From positions 1-64,000 of the forward strand of contig NZ_FNVT01000028.1 of the NCBI RefSeq assembly GCF_900108335.1: a stretch of 64,000 nt of DNA, written 5' to 3'. Under the pieces are notes generated by a model, which had not been told where the DNA came from, did no database searches, and saw only the letters and a program-made list of their open reading frames with translations. Below, piece after piece: positions 25,901 through 34,435 of the stretch. The translations under genes were made by a program, and so were the position numbers. Source of the stretch: Nonomuraea solani (GTDB lineage Bacteria; Actinomycetota; Actinomycetes; Streptosporangiales; Streptosporangiaceae). Numbering within the stretch: the stretch's first letter is position 1; each line of letters opens with the position of its first letter.

Positions 25901-28900
25901 GACGACTTCTTCACCCTGGGCGGCCACTCCCTGCTGGCCATGCGCCTGGTGGTCAGGCTCAGGGAGACCCACGGCGCCGAGGTGACGCTGCGCCGCTGCT
26001 TCGCGACCCCGACCATCGCGGGCCTCGCCCCGCTTCTCTCCGGCACGGGGGACCTGGCCGCGATCCCGTCATCGTCCGGCGAGCCGGTGCCCTCCCACGC
26101 GCAGGCCCGTCTCTGGTTCCTCGACCAGCTCGACCCCGGCAACCCCGCCTACAACGTCGCCTGGGCGGAGCGGCTGACCGGCCCGCTCGACGTGGCCGCG
26201 CTGACCGCCGCGTTCGACGACCTCGTGGACCGGCACGAAGCCCTGCGGCTGGTCATCGTGGCCGACGACGGCGAACCCGCGCTGCGGGAAGGCGCTCACA
26301 GGGCGCGGCTGGCCGTGCGCTCAGGCCCTGACGTGGGACTGGAGGAGGCGCGGCACCGGTTCGACCTGGCGGCCGGGCCGCTGGTACGGGCCGCCCTGGT
26401 ACGGCGTGGCGAGACGGAACACGAGCTGTACCTCACTCTCCACCACGTCATCACCGACCGGTGGAGCCTGTCGATCCTGCTGCGCGACCTGATGGAGCTC
26501 TACCGGGCACGGGTCACCGGCGCCCCGGCCGAGCTGCCCGCGCTCTCCATCGGCTACCGCGACTTCGCCGCCTGGCATCGGACGCGGGTGTCCGAGCGGA
26601 CGGCCGACCTGGCGTACTGGAAGGACACGCTCGCCGATCTGCCCGCCACCCTGGACCTGCCCGCGGACCGGCACCGCCAGGGACCGGCGAGCATGGCCGG
26701 GCGGCGGCTGACGTTCCCGATCGACGCCGGGACGATGGCGGCGGTGCGCTCGCTCGCGCTGGAGCGGCAGGTGACGCCGTTCATGGTGCTGCTGGCCGCG
26801 TTCCAGGCGGTGCTGGCCCGCTACACGGGGCGTACCGACATCCCCGTCGGCACTCCGATCTCCGGCCGGGCCCACCCGGACGTGGAGGAGATGGCCGGGC
26901 TCTTCCTGAACACGCTCGTGCTGCGCGGCGACCTGTCCGGCGAGCCGAGCTTCGCCGGTCTGCTGTCGCGCACCCGCGAACGCGTCCTGGACGGGCACGA
27001 TCACGCCGAGCTGCCGTTCGAAGTGCTGGTGCAGGAGCTGGCCCAGGAGCGTGACCTGGGCCGCAACCCGCTGTTCCAGGTGATGCTCGCCTACCAGAAC
27101 GTGCCGCCGGCGCCGCCGGACGTCGCGGGGATCTCTCTGCGGACCCTCGACATCGACCCGGGGGTGGCGCAGGCGGACCTGCACCTGGTGATCGAGGAGG
27201 CCGGCGACCGGCTCACGGGGGTGCTGCACTACGCGAAGGACGTGTTCGAGCACGACCGGATGGAGCGCTTCGCCGACCACTTCCGGGCGTTCCTGGCGGC
27301 GGCCGTGGCCGAGCCGGAGCGGCCGGTCGCCGACCTGCCGCTGCTCACGGCGGCCGAGCTGGACCTCATCCAGCGGGCCAACGACACGGACGCGCCCGCC
27401 GCCGACGCCACCCTTCCCGCGCTGGTCGCCGAACAGGCCGCCCGTACGCCGTCCGCGCCCGCGCTGAGCTTCGAGGCCGGGCCCTGGCTGACCTACGCGG
27501 AGTTCGCCGGACGGGTGAATCGCCTGGCCAGGCGACTGCGCGCGCTTGGGGCCGGCCCCGGCCAGGTCGTCGGGGTGTGCCTGGAGCGCGGCGCGGACCT
27601 GGTCATCGCCGTCCACGCGGTCGTCGCCGCCGGCGCGGCGTACCTGCCGCTGGAGCCCGACCATCCGGCCGAGCGCCTGGCGGGCATGATGGCCGACGCG
27701 GGCGCCCGCCTGGCCATCTCGATCGAACGCCACGCCGACCGGCTGGGCGGCGTTGAGACGGTGCCGCTCGATCGCGATGCCGAGGTCGTCGCCGCTGAGG
27801 ACGGCGGGCCGCTCGGGGTCCGGCCGCATCCCGACTCCCTCGCGTACGTGATCTTCACGTCGGGTTCCACCGGCCGCCCCAAGGGCGTCGGGGTCTCGCA
27901 CCGGGCGATCGTGAACCGGCTGCGCTGGATGCAGGACGCCTTCCGGCTGACCGGGGACGATCGGGTGCTGCACAAGACGCCGTTCTCGTTCGACGTGTCG
28001 GTGTGGGAGCTGTTCTGGCCGCTGATGACCGGGGCCGGGCTGGTCGTCGCCCGGCCCGGCGGGCACGCCGACCCCGCCCACCTGGCCGGCCTGATGGCGA
28101 GCGAGTCGATCACCACCGCGCACTTCGTCCCGTCCATGCTGGACGCCTTCCTGGCCGAGCCCGGGCTGCGGCTCGGCGCGCTGCGTACCGTGGTCTGCTC
28201 GGGGGAGGCGCTCGGCGCCGACCTGGCCGCGCGGTTCGCCGCCGCGCTGCCCGGGGCGGGCCTGCACAACCTGTACGGGCCGACCGAGGCGGCGGTGGAC
28301 GTGTCGTGGCACGCGTGCCGGGCGGGTGACGGCACGATCCCGATCGGGCGGCCGGTGGCGAACACCCGGCTGGAGATCCTCGACGACCGGATGAACCGCG
28401 TCCCCGTCGGCGTGCCGGGCGGCCTGTGGATCGGCGGCGTGCAACTCGCCCAGGGGTACGCGGCCCGTCCCGCGCTGACGGCCGAGCGCTTCGTCCCCGA
28501 CCCGTACGGTCCGCCGGGCGGACGGCTGTACGACACCGGTGACCTGGCCCGATGGCGGCCCGATGGCGAGATCGAGTATCTCGGCCGGTCCGACCACCAG
28601 GTCAAGATCCGTGGCATGCGGGTGGAACCGGGCGAGATCGAGGCGGCCCTGGCCGCCCTGCCGGGCGTCCGCGCCGCCGCCGTCCGCGCCATCGAGGACG
28701 GCGCCGGCCTGCGGCTGGCCGGCTACGTGGTGCCCGCCACGGCCGAACAGGCGGGCGACTGGGAGCGGATGCTGCGCGACACGTTGCCCGACCACATGAT
28801 CCCCAAGGTCTGGACCGTACTCGGCGAGCTGCCCCTCAACCGCAGCGGCAAGCTCGACAGGAACGCCCTCCCCGACCCGCGCACCCCTTCGGCCGTCCGC

Positions 28901-29221
28901 CACGCCGAGCCCGAGGGGGTGGCCGAGCTGGCCGTCGCCGCCGCCTGGCAGGGGGTGCTCGGGCTGGAGCGGGTCTCGGCCCACGACAACTTCTTCGCCG
29001 TCGGCGGCGACTCGATCCGCAGCCTCAAGGTGGTCGCCCGGCTGCGGGCGGCCGGTTACGCGATCCGGCTGGAGCAGCTCTTCAGCCACCAGACCGTCAG
29101 GGAGCTGGCCGCACGGCTCCTGCCCGCGGCGGCGGCCGGGCCACCCGAGGTGCCGGAGACGCCGTTCGGCCTGCTCAATCCCGAGGACCTGGCACGACTG
29201 CTGGAAGGCGAGACGCGATGA
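22919..29221 (+). CDS. NRPS, C-A-PCP-C-A-PCP, predicted glycine then serine
   Basis: This 2,100-residue protein has two modules. Module one: C (HHILADRW, His169), A with residues DILQIGFIW (glycine), PCP (GGHSL, Ser1004). Module two: C from about 1058 (HHVITDRW), A with residues DVWHVSLVD, the serine code, and a PCP with GGDSI (Ser2032). GGDSI is the form usually followed by an epimerisation domain, but none is present before the stop. Both C domains have Arg instead of Gly after the catalytic Asp. GTG 22919 overlaps the previous stop; its own stop overlaps the next ATG. Confidence 0.92.
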   Translation: MSDGNAVRARLARLSPEQRAALEARLPRGKKHESFPRGPAQDAVGLSAAQRRLWVVDQLDPGNPAYTLSWAYRITGDLDAAALATAFDALVDRHPILGYVVETRDGEPRQTPGRVRPALRVETMSADEADAVAREEARFAFDLSAGPLTRARLVRVAPGEHRLILTLHHILADRWSVAILFGDLFRLYAGEALPARPVSYADYVAWQQDRPPRERDLDHWRKALDGLPDVLDLPADRPRPPMQSNRGRRLLFELDDELTAGLRDLAAGERATPFMVLVTALQALLARYTGQPDIPIGTPMSARPHPALDQTVGLFLNTVVLRGDLSGDPSFTELVRRTRERTLAAFDHAGLPFETLVEELSSGRDLSRNPFFQVMLAYQNTPDLPGDPRGLRLERLDVRPGTAMFDLDLIVEERQDGSLLCVLDYATDLFDDDRAQRLAAHLRTLLGAAVATPDLRLSELPLMDPAELHDTLRAWNDTAAPYPSRGLHHLVAEQAARTPGAVAVRAPDGEELTYAELDARTGALARRLVAEGVRAETCVALCLPRGVHQIVALLAVLRAGGCYLPLDAAYPAERLAYLLADSGAALLLTDSAHRDRLPAERPPELLLDRIGPGPEGPLPSVGPDNLAYLIYTSGSTGRPKGVQVPHRGVVNLVTDVIRRLGGGNTLLMTSLSFDIAALEIFTPLLSGGTLLIAPEDTAHTPSRAAKDADLIQLTPSVAGLAVEHLPPGLPRAILGGEPLPLDLATRLLTVTDELWNFYGPTETTIWSTAYRVPHSPATMLIGRPVANTTAYVVDHDLRPVPVGVPGELLLGGAGVTRGYHGRAALTADRFVPDPFGSPGGRLYRTGDLARWHPDGTLECLGRLDDQVKVRGVRIEPDEIAAVLGEHPAVQRAVVAVRDDAPGGRGLVAYVTTTAEERELRAHLRAHLPETMIPAAFVTVTDFPVLPSGKLDRAALPPPRAGAPTTAYVPPRTPAERVLHAIWAELLERDDIGVEDDFFTLGGHSLLAMRLVVRLRETHGAEVTLRRCFATPTIAGLAPLLSGTGDLAAIPSSSGEPVPSHAQARLWFLDQLDPGNPAYNVAWAERLTGPLDVAALTAAFDDLVDRHEALRLVIVADDGEPALREGAHRARLAVRSGPDVGLEEARHRFDLAAGPLVRAALVRRGETEHELYLTLHHVITDRWSLSILLRDLMELYRARVTGAPAELPALSIGYRDFAAWHRTRVSERTADLAYWKDTLADLPATLDLPADRHRQGPASMAGRRLTFPIDAGTMAAVRSLALERQVTPFMVLLAAFQAVLARYTGRTDIPVGTPISGRAHPDVEEMAGLFLNTLVLRGDLSGEPSFAGLLSRTRERVLDGHDHAELPFEVLVQELAQERDLGRNPLFQVMLAYQNVPPAPPDVAGISLRTLDIDPGVAQADLHLVIEEAGDRLTGVLHYAKDVFEHDRMERFADHFRAFLAAAVAEPERPVADLPLLTAAELDLIQRANDTDAPAADATLPALVAEQAARTPSAPALSFEAGPWLTYAEFAGRVNRLARRLRALGAGPGQVVGVCLERGADLVIAVHAVVAAGAAYLPLEPDHPAERLAGMMADAGARLAISIERHADRLGGVETVPLDRDAEVVAAEDGGPLGVRPHPDSLAYVIFTSGSTGRPKGVGVSHRAIVNRLRWMQDAFRLTGDDRVLHKTPFSFDVSVWELFWPLMTGAGLVVARPGGHADPAHLAGLMASESITTAHFVPSMLDAFLAEPGLRLGALRTVVCSGEALGADLAARFAAALPGAGLHNLYGPTEAAVDVSWHACRAGDGTIPIGRPVANTRLEILDDRMNRVPVGVPGGLWIGGVQLAQGYAARPALTAERFVPDPYGPPGGRLYDTGDLARWRPDGEIEYLGRSDHQVKIRGMRVEPGEIEAALAALPGVRAAAVRAIEDGAGLRLAGYVVPATAEQAGDWERMLRDTLPDHMIPKVWTVLGELPLNRSGKLDRNALPDPRTPSAVRHAEPEGVAELAVAAAWQGVLGLERVSAHDNFFAVGGDSIRSLKVVARLRAAGYAIRLEQLFSHQTVRELAARLLPAAAAGPPEVPETPFGLLNPEDLARLLEGETR
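24389..25776 (+). repeat. Duplicated glycine A-domain DNA, copy 2
   Basis: This is the partner of 21210-22606. The 3' third of this copy uses more rare CTA and GTA codons than its twin, so the two have begun to drift or part was replaced. Confidence 0.9.
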
Positions 29222-32200
29222 CGGTGACGACGGGGGCCGCGCGTGGCCTGGAGGACGCCTATCCTCTGGCCGCGCTGCAGGCGGGGATGCTCTACCACAG
29301 CGCGTACGAGCCGGATTCGGCCACCTACCACGACCTGACCACGATCACCTTGCGCGGCCGGTTCGACGCGGGGGCGTTCGAGGCGGCGCTGGCCGAGGTG
29401 ACGGCCCGGCATCCCGTGCTGCGCACCTCGATCGACCTGACCGGGTTCAGCGAGCCGCTGCAGCTCGTCCACCGTGCGGCCACGCTGCCGCTGGAGGTGA
29501 CGGACCTTTCGGGCGATCCGGCGGCCGCGCACCGGCTGGCCGCATGGTCGGAGGCGGAGAAACGGCGGCCGTTCGACTGGGCGTCGCCGCCGCTGGCGCG
29601 GGCGCACGTGCATGTGCTGTCCGGGGAGCTGTTCGCGTTCAGCCTGAGCTTCCACCACGCCATCCTGGACGGGTGGAGCGTGGCGTCCCTGGTCACCGAG
29701 CTGTTGCAGCGCTACCACGGGCACCTGACCGGCGACCGGGTGCCGGTCGCCCGTCCCGGCGCGGCCTTCCGCGAACTGGTGGCCGCCGAACGCGCCGCCG
29801 TGGCCGCACCGGAGACCCGCGACTTCTGGCACGCCCAGGTGTCCGACGCCCCCGACACCCGGCTCCCCCGCCTGCCGGGGAAGCTCGACCGGGGGCAGCA
29901 CGACCCGGGGCCGCACGACCCGGGCCCGCACGACTCGGGGCAGCACAGCGAGGCGGGGGCCGAGGTGCTGCGATTGCCGTTGGCGGCGGAGGTGGTGGAC
30001 CGGCTCGGTGCGGTGGCCAGGGAGCTGGCGGTGCCGTTGCGCACCGTGCTGCTGGCCGTTCACCTGCGGGTGCTCGCCCTGGTCACCGGCGAGAGCGAGG
30101 TGATGACCGGCCTGGTCACGCACAGCCGGCCGGAGAGCGAGGCCGGCGAGGAGGTGCTCGGCCTGTTCCTGAACACCGTGCCGCTGCGCCTGGACACGAC
30201 CGCTCCGACCTGGGCGGCGCTGGCGCGCAGGGTGTTCGAGGCGGAGGTGGCGCTGCTGCCGCACCGGCGCTATCCGCTGTTCGAGATCCAGCGGGCGGCC
30301 GGTCGCTCTCCGCTGCTGGACGTGCTGTTCGACTTCCGCGACTTCCACGTCTACCGTGGCCTGCCCGGCGTCGAGATCGTGGACCAGGACTTCTTCGAGG
30401 AGACCGACGTGCCGTTCGCGGCCGCGTTCAGCCGTTCGCGGGAGCACGGCGGCTTCGATCTGACCCTCACCTACGACCGGGCCCAGTTCGGTGCCGGCCA
30501 GGTCGGCCGGATCGGCGAGCTCTACCTGACCGCGCTCCGCCAGGCCGCCGATCCCGGCTCCGACCCGCGTCCGGCCGATCCGTACCTGGCTCGCGACGCC
30601 GCCGCGATCGACGGCTGGAACGCCACCGCCCGGCCGTACCCGAGCGCGGCGCTGCACGACCTGATCGGCGAGCAGGCCGCGCGCACGCCCGCCGCTCCCG
30701 CCGTCTGCTACGACGGGATCTGGATCACCTACCGGGAGCTGACCGCGCGGGCCGGTGACGTCACCGCCCGGCTGCTGGCCGCCGGCACCCGGCCGGGCGA
30801 TGTCGTCGGTGTCTGCCTCGAACGCGGCCCCGACCTGCTGCCCGCCCTGCTCGGCGTGCTCGGCGCCGGGGCCGCCTACCTGCCGCTGGAGCCCGGTCTG
30901 CCGGCGGAGCGGCTGGCGTACATGATCGAGGACGCCCGGGCCCGGACGGTGCTGACCGATCCGGCGGTAACGGCGGCGCTGCCGGACGGCGTCGCGCTCC
31001 CCCTGACCGGCCCCATCCCCGACGCCACCGCCGCGCCGCCGCGCGTGCATCCCGACGCGCTGGCGTACGTGATCTTCACCTCGGGTTCCACCGGCCGCCC
31101 CAAGGGGGTCGGTGTCTCGCATCGGGCGATCGTCAACCGGCTGCGGTGGATGCAGGAGACGTTCGGGCTGAGCGCGGGCGAGCGGGTGCTGCAGAAGACG
31201 CCGCTGTCGTTCGACGTGTCGGTGTGGGAGCTGTTCTGGCCGCTCATGGTCGGCGCCGGGCTGGTCGTGGCCGAGCCGGACAGCCACCGCGACGGTGCCA
31301 GGCTGGCCGCCCTCGCTTCGGGCCACAACGTCACCACCATGCACTTCGTACCGTCCATGCTGGAGCTCTTCCTCGACGAGCCCGGCCTGCCGGCGCTGCG
31401 CCGGATCATCTGCTCCGGCGAGGCGCTGGGCGCCGAGCTGGCCGCCCGCTGCCACGACCGCCTCCCGGACACCGAGCTGCACAACCTGTACGGCCCCACG
31501 GAGGCGGCCGTGGACGTCACTTGGCACCCCTGCGAACCGGGCGAGCGGCTGATACCCATCGGCCGGCCCGTCGCCAACACCCGCCTGGAGGTCCTCGGCG
31601 CCGACGGGCAGCGGGTTCCCGTCGGCACCCCGGGCGAGCTCTGCCTGGGCGGTGTCCAGCTCGCCCGCGGGTACGTCAACCGGCCGGAGCTCACCGCCGA
31701 GCGCTTCGTGCCCGACCCGTACGGCCCGCCCGGCGCCCGCCTCTACCGCACCGGCGACGTGGCGCGCTGGCTGCCCTCCGGCGAGGTCCAGTACCTCGGC
31801 AGGACCGACTTCCAGGTCAAGATCCGTGGCCAGCGGGTGGAGCTCGGCGAGATCGAGACGCTGCTGACCGCCGACCCGGCGGTCCGCGCCGCCGTCGTGG
31901 TGCTGCGCGGCGAACGGCTCGTCGGCTACGTCGTCCCCGAGGGTGACGACCTGCCCGATCTGGCCGCCGCGCTGCGCAAGCGGCTGCCCGACCACATGGT
32001 CCCGTCCGCCTGGGTGCGCCTCGACGCGCTGCCCGTCACCGCCAACGGCAAGCTCGACCGCGCCGCCCTGCCGGATCCCGGGGACGCCGGGCGCGCGCCG
32101 TACCTGCCGCCCCGCGACCCGTTCGAGGCCAGGCTGGCCACGCTGTGGGAGGAGACGCTCGGCGTCGACGCGGTCGGCGTGCACGACGACTTCTTCGCCC

Positions 32201-33156
32201 TCGGCGGCCACTCCCTGCTGGCCCTGCGCCTCACCATGCGGCTGCGCAAGGAGCTGGGCCGCGACGTGCCGCTGTCGAGCGTCCTCACCGCCCCGACCGT
32301 CGCGCAGCTCGCCGCCGAGCTGCGCCGCCCCCAGGACAACGACGGCGCCCCGCAACGGATCGTGCCGCTGCGGGGCACCGGCGACCGCGACCCGGTCTTC
32401 CTGTTCCACGCGCTCGGCGGCCAGGTCTTCCGCTACCTGCCGCTGACCCGCCACCTCGGCTCCGACCAGCCCGTCTACGCCATCCAGGCGGCCGGTCTCG
32501 CGCCGGGTGAGGAGCCGCACGCCACGCTGGCGGAGATGGTGGACGACTACACCGCCCACCTGCGCAAGATCCGCCCGCACGGCCCGTACGTGCTGGGCGG
32601 CTACTGCATCGGCGGCAACATCGCCCTGGAGACCGCCCGCCGGCTGCGCGAGCTGGGCGAGAAGGTGCCGCTCGTCGTCCTGTTGTACTCCGACGCGAAC
32701 GAACCGGTGCTGCGCGCCTCGCTGGAGGACGACGCCGTCCTGCTCACCCACGCCCTGGCCGGCGGCAAGGTCCAGGTCGACCTGGACGACCTGCACCGGA
32801 TGAGCCCGGACGAGCGGCTGCTGGCCGTGATCGACGCCGCGGCCCGCGCCGACACCCTGCAGCCCGACACCGCCGACCTGCGCCAGGCCCGCCGTTTCGT
32901 GGACGTCTTCCGCGCCAACGCGCACGCCGTCGGCCACTACCGGCACGACCCGTACGACGGGGACGTCCTGCTGTTCTCGCCCGCCGCCGAGGGCGTCCCG
33001 CCCGACGACATGGGCTGGCGGGACGTCATCACCGGCCGCCTGCGCATCTCGCCCATCCACGGCGAGCGTTTCACCGTCATGTACGAGCCCCGGGTCGCCC
33101 TCGCGGCCGCCGAGTTGAGGAGCAGCATCGACCATGGCCTCACCCCCCGCGACTGA
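29218..33156 (+). CDS. NRPS termination module C-A-PCP-TE, predicted serine, Cys-type thioesterase
   Basis: This 1,312-residue protein has a C domain (HHAILDGW, His147; N-terminal pattern YPLAALQAGMLYHS), an A domain with residues DVWHISLVD (serine), a PCP (GGHSL, Ser999) and a C-terminal thioesterase (about 1040-1312). The thioesterase elbow is GYCIGG, placing Cys1130 where most have Ser; His1281 (SPIHGERF) is the likely base. Cys thioesterases are known in some NRPS lines, including beta-lactone formation in obafluorin synthesis. A short DPGPH-type repeat (29890-29955) is inserted in the C domain. The ATG overlaps the previous stop. Confidence 0.92.
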   Translation: MTVTTGAARGLEDAYPLAALQAGMLYHSAYEPDSATYHDLTTITLRGRFDAGAFEAALAEVTARHPVLRTSIDLTGFSEPLQLVHRAATLPLEVTDLSGDPAAAHRLAAWSEAEKRRPFDWASPPLARAHVHVLSGELFAFSLSFHHAILDGWSVASLVTELLQRYHGHLTGDRVPVARPGAAFRELVAAERAAVAAPETRDFWHAQVSDAPDTRLPRLPGKLDRGQHDPGPHDPGPHDSGQHSEAGAEVLRLPLAAEVVDRLGAVARELAVPLRTVLLAVHLRVLALVTGESEVMTGLVTHSRPESEAGEEVLGLFLNTVPLRLDTTAPTWAALARRVFEAEVALLPHRRYPLFEIQRAAGRSPLLDVLFDFRDFHVYRGLPGVEIVDQDFFEETDVPFAAAFSRSREHGGFDLTLTYDRAQFGAGQVGRIGELYLTALRQAADPGSDPRPADPYLARDAAAIDGWNATARPYPSAALHDLIGEQAARTPAAPAVCYDGIWITYRELTARAGDVTARLLAAGTRPGDVVGVCLERGPDLLPALLGVLGAGAAYLPLEPGLPAERLAYMIEDARARTVLTDPAVTAALPDGVALPLTGPIPDATAAPPRVHPDALAYVIFTSGSTGRPKGVGVSHRAIVNRLRWMQETFGLSAGERVLQKTPLSFDVSVWELFWPLMVGAGLVVAEPDSHRDGARLAALASGHNVTTMHFVPSMLELFLDEPGLPALRRIICSGEALGAELAARCHDRLPDTELHNLYGPTEAAVDVTWHPCEPGERLIPIGRPVANTRLEVLGADGQRVPVGTPGELCLGGVQLARGYVNRPELTAERFVPDPYGPPGARLYRTGDVARWLPSGEVQYLGRTDFQVKIRGQRVELGEIETLLTADPAVRAAVVVLRGERLVGYVVPEGDDLPDLAAALRKRLPDHMVPSAWVRLDALPVTANGKLDRAALPDPGDAGRAPYLPPRDPFEARLATLWEETLGVDAVGVHDDFFALGGHSLLALRLTMRLRKELGRDVPLSSVLTAPTVAQLAAELRRPQDNDGAPQRIVPLRGTGDRDPVFLFHALGGQVFRYLPLTRHLGSDQPVYAIQAAGLAPGEEPHATLAEMVDDYTAHLRKIRPHGPYVLGGYCIGGNIALETARRLRELGEKVPLVVLLYSDANEPVLRASLEDDAVLLTHALAGGKVQVDLDDLHRMSPDERLLAVIDAAARADTLQPDTADLRQARRFVDVFRANAHAVGHYRHDPYDGDVLLFSPAAEGVPPDDMGWRDVITGRLRISPIHGERFTVMYEPRVALAAAELRSSIDHGLTPRD
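29890..29955 (+). repeat. 15-bp repeats in the terminal C domain
   Basis: About four units encode [GD][PQ]H-D-[PS]-G-type pentapeptides in a surface loop of the condensation domain. The frame is preserved. Confidence 0.7.
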
Positions 33157-34417
33157 TCCCCCCACGGCGGAGCCCGCCACGCTGTGGAAGAACCGCGACT
33201 TCCTCAAGCTGTGGAGCGGCGAGAGCCTGTCACTGGTCGGCTCCCAGGTGACCGTGCTCGCCATGCCGATCGTCGCGTACCTGTGGCTGCACGCCTCCGT
33301 CGCCGAGATGGGCGTGCTCGGCGCGCTGGCCAGGCTGCCCATGGTGCTGTTCTTCGTCGTGGGCGTCTGGGTGGACCGGATGAGGCGCCGGCCCGTGCTC
33401 GTCTGGAGCGACGTCATCCGCGCGTTCATGCTGGCCACCGTGCCGCTGCTGTTCGTCATGGACCTGCTGACGCTGTGGTGGCTGTACGTGGTCGTGTTCG
33501 TGATGGGCGTCTTCGGGGTGCTGTTCGAGATCGCCTACCGGTCGTACCTGCCGGTGCTGGTGGCCCCCGAGCACCTCGGTGACGGCAACAGCAAGCTGCA
33601 GCTCAGCGACTCGATCTCCAAGGCGGTCGGGCCCAGCCTGGCCGGGTTCCTCATCGCCACCCGCTCGGCGCCGCTGGTCATTCTGGTGGACGCGGTCAGC
33701 TACGTGCTGTCGGCGCTCTTCCTGGTCTCCATCCGCAAGCGTGAGGACCCGCCGCCGCCCGACAGCGGCGGCACCATGATCGCGGCGATCCGCGCGGGCT
33801 TCGGCTGGGTGATGGGCCACCCGGTGGTCCGCCCGCTGGCCATCGCCAGTGCCGTCTACTCCTTCTTCGACATCGGCATCCTGCAGACCCTCTACATCCC
33901 GTACGTCATCGACGGCGCCGGCGTGCCGGCCGGCTGGGTCGGGGCCGTGCTGGCGGTCGGCGGGGTCGGCGCCGTGGCCGGCGCGTGGCTGTCGGTGCGG
34001 CTCATGAAGGGGGTGGGGCCGGGGCCCACCATGTTCTGGTCCACGGTCGTCGGCAACAGCGCGCTCATCCTGGTGCCGCTGGCCGGCGGGCCGCTCTGGC
34101 TGGCGATCGGCATGCTGGCCCTGTCGCAGCTCCTGGTCGGCCTGTGCGCGCAGGTGTTCGTGGTCAACAACATCACCGTGCTGCAGTCGGCGACGCCGCG
34201 CGAGCTCGTCGGCCGGGTCATCGCCACCATCTGGGCGATGGGGCTGGTGCCCGCGCCGCTCGGCGCCCTGGTGGCCGGGCTGCTCGGCCAGGCCGTGGGC
34301 ATGTGGCCGGTGGTCCTGGTGGCGGCGGTGATCGGCGCGGTCGTACCGATGATCGTGCTCGCGCTGTCGCCGATCCCCCGCATGCGCGAAATCCCCCAGG
34401 CCCCGGCCACGACCTGA
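33134..34417 (+). CDS. MFS exporter of the biosynthetic cluster
   Basis: This 427-residue membrane protein of about 12 helices has the MFS_3/EntS-like layout: N-terminal LWKNRDFLKLWSGESLSLVGSQV, then GVWVDRMRRRPVL as the motif A loop between helices 2 and 3. The gene overlaps the last NRPS by 23 bases, with GAGGAG 11 bases before the ATG, so it is co-transcribed. This places it as the likely exporter or self-protection pump for the product. It ends in a palindromic terminator. Confidence 0.88.
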   Translation: MASPPATDPPTAEPATLWKNRDFLKLWSGESLSLVGSQVTVLAMPIVAYLWLHASVAEMGVLGALARLPMVLFFVVGVWVDRMRRRPVLVWSDVIRAFMLATVPLLFVMDLLTLWWLYVVVFVMGVFGVLFEIAYRSYLPVLVAPEHLGDGNSKLQLSDSISKAVGPSLAGFLIATRSAPLVILVDAVSYVLSALFLVSIRKREDPPPPDSGGTMIAAIRAGFGWVMGHPVVRPLAIASAVYSFFDIGILQTLYIPYVIDGAGVPAGWVGAVLAVGGVGAVAGAWLSVRLMKGVGPGPTMFWSTVVGNSALILVPLAGGPLWLAIGMLALSQLLVGLCAQVFVVNNITVLQSATPRELVGRVIATIWAMGLVPAPLGALVAGLLGQAVGMWPVVLVAAVIGAVVPMIVLALSPIPRMREIPQAPATT

Positions 34418-34434
34418 GCCCGGCCGGGCTCAGG
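34413..34434. terminator. 22-bp perfect palindrome between convergent genes
   Basis: The palindrome has no loop bases. It begins within the last codons of the exporter, includes its TGA, and ends two bases before the stop codon of the convergent LLM gene. It is the probable bidirectional end of the cluster transcript. Confidence 0.65.
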
Positions 34435-34435
34435 T

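Noticed and set aside
29056..33459. Minus-strand open frame of about 1,470 codons opposite the terminal NRPS
   Set aside because: Same cause: it mirrors third-position GC of a confirmed NRPS gene.
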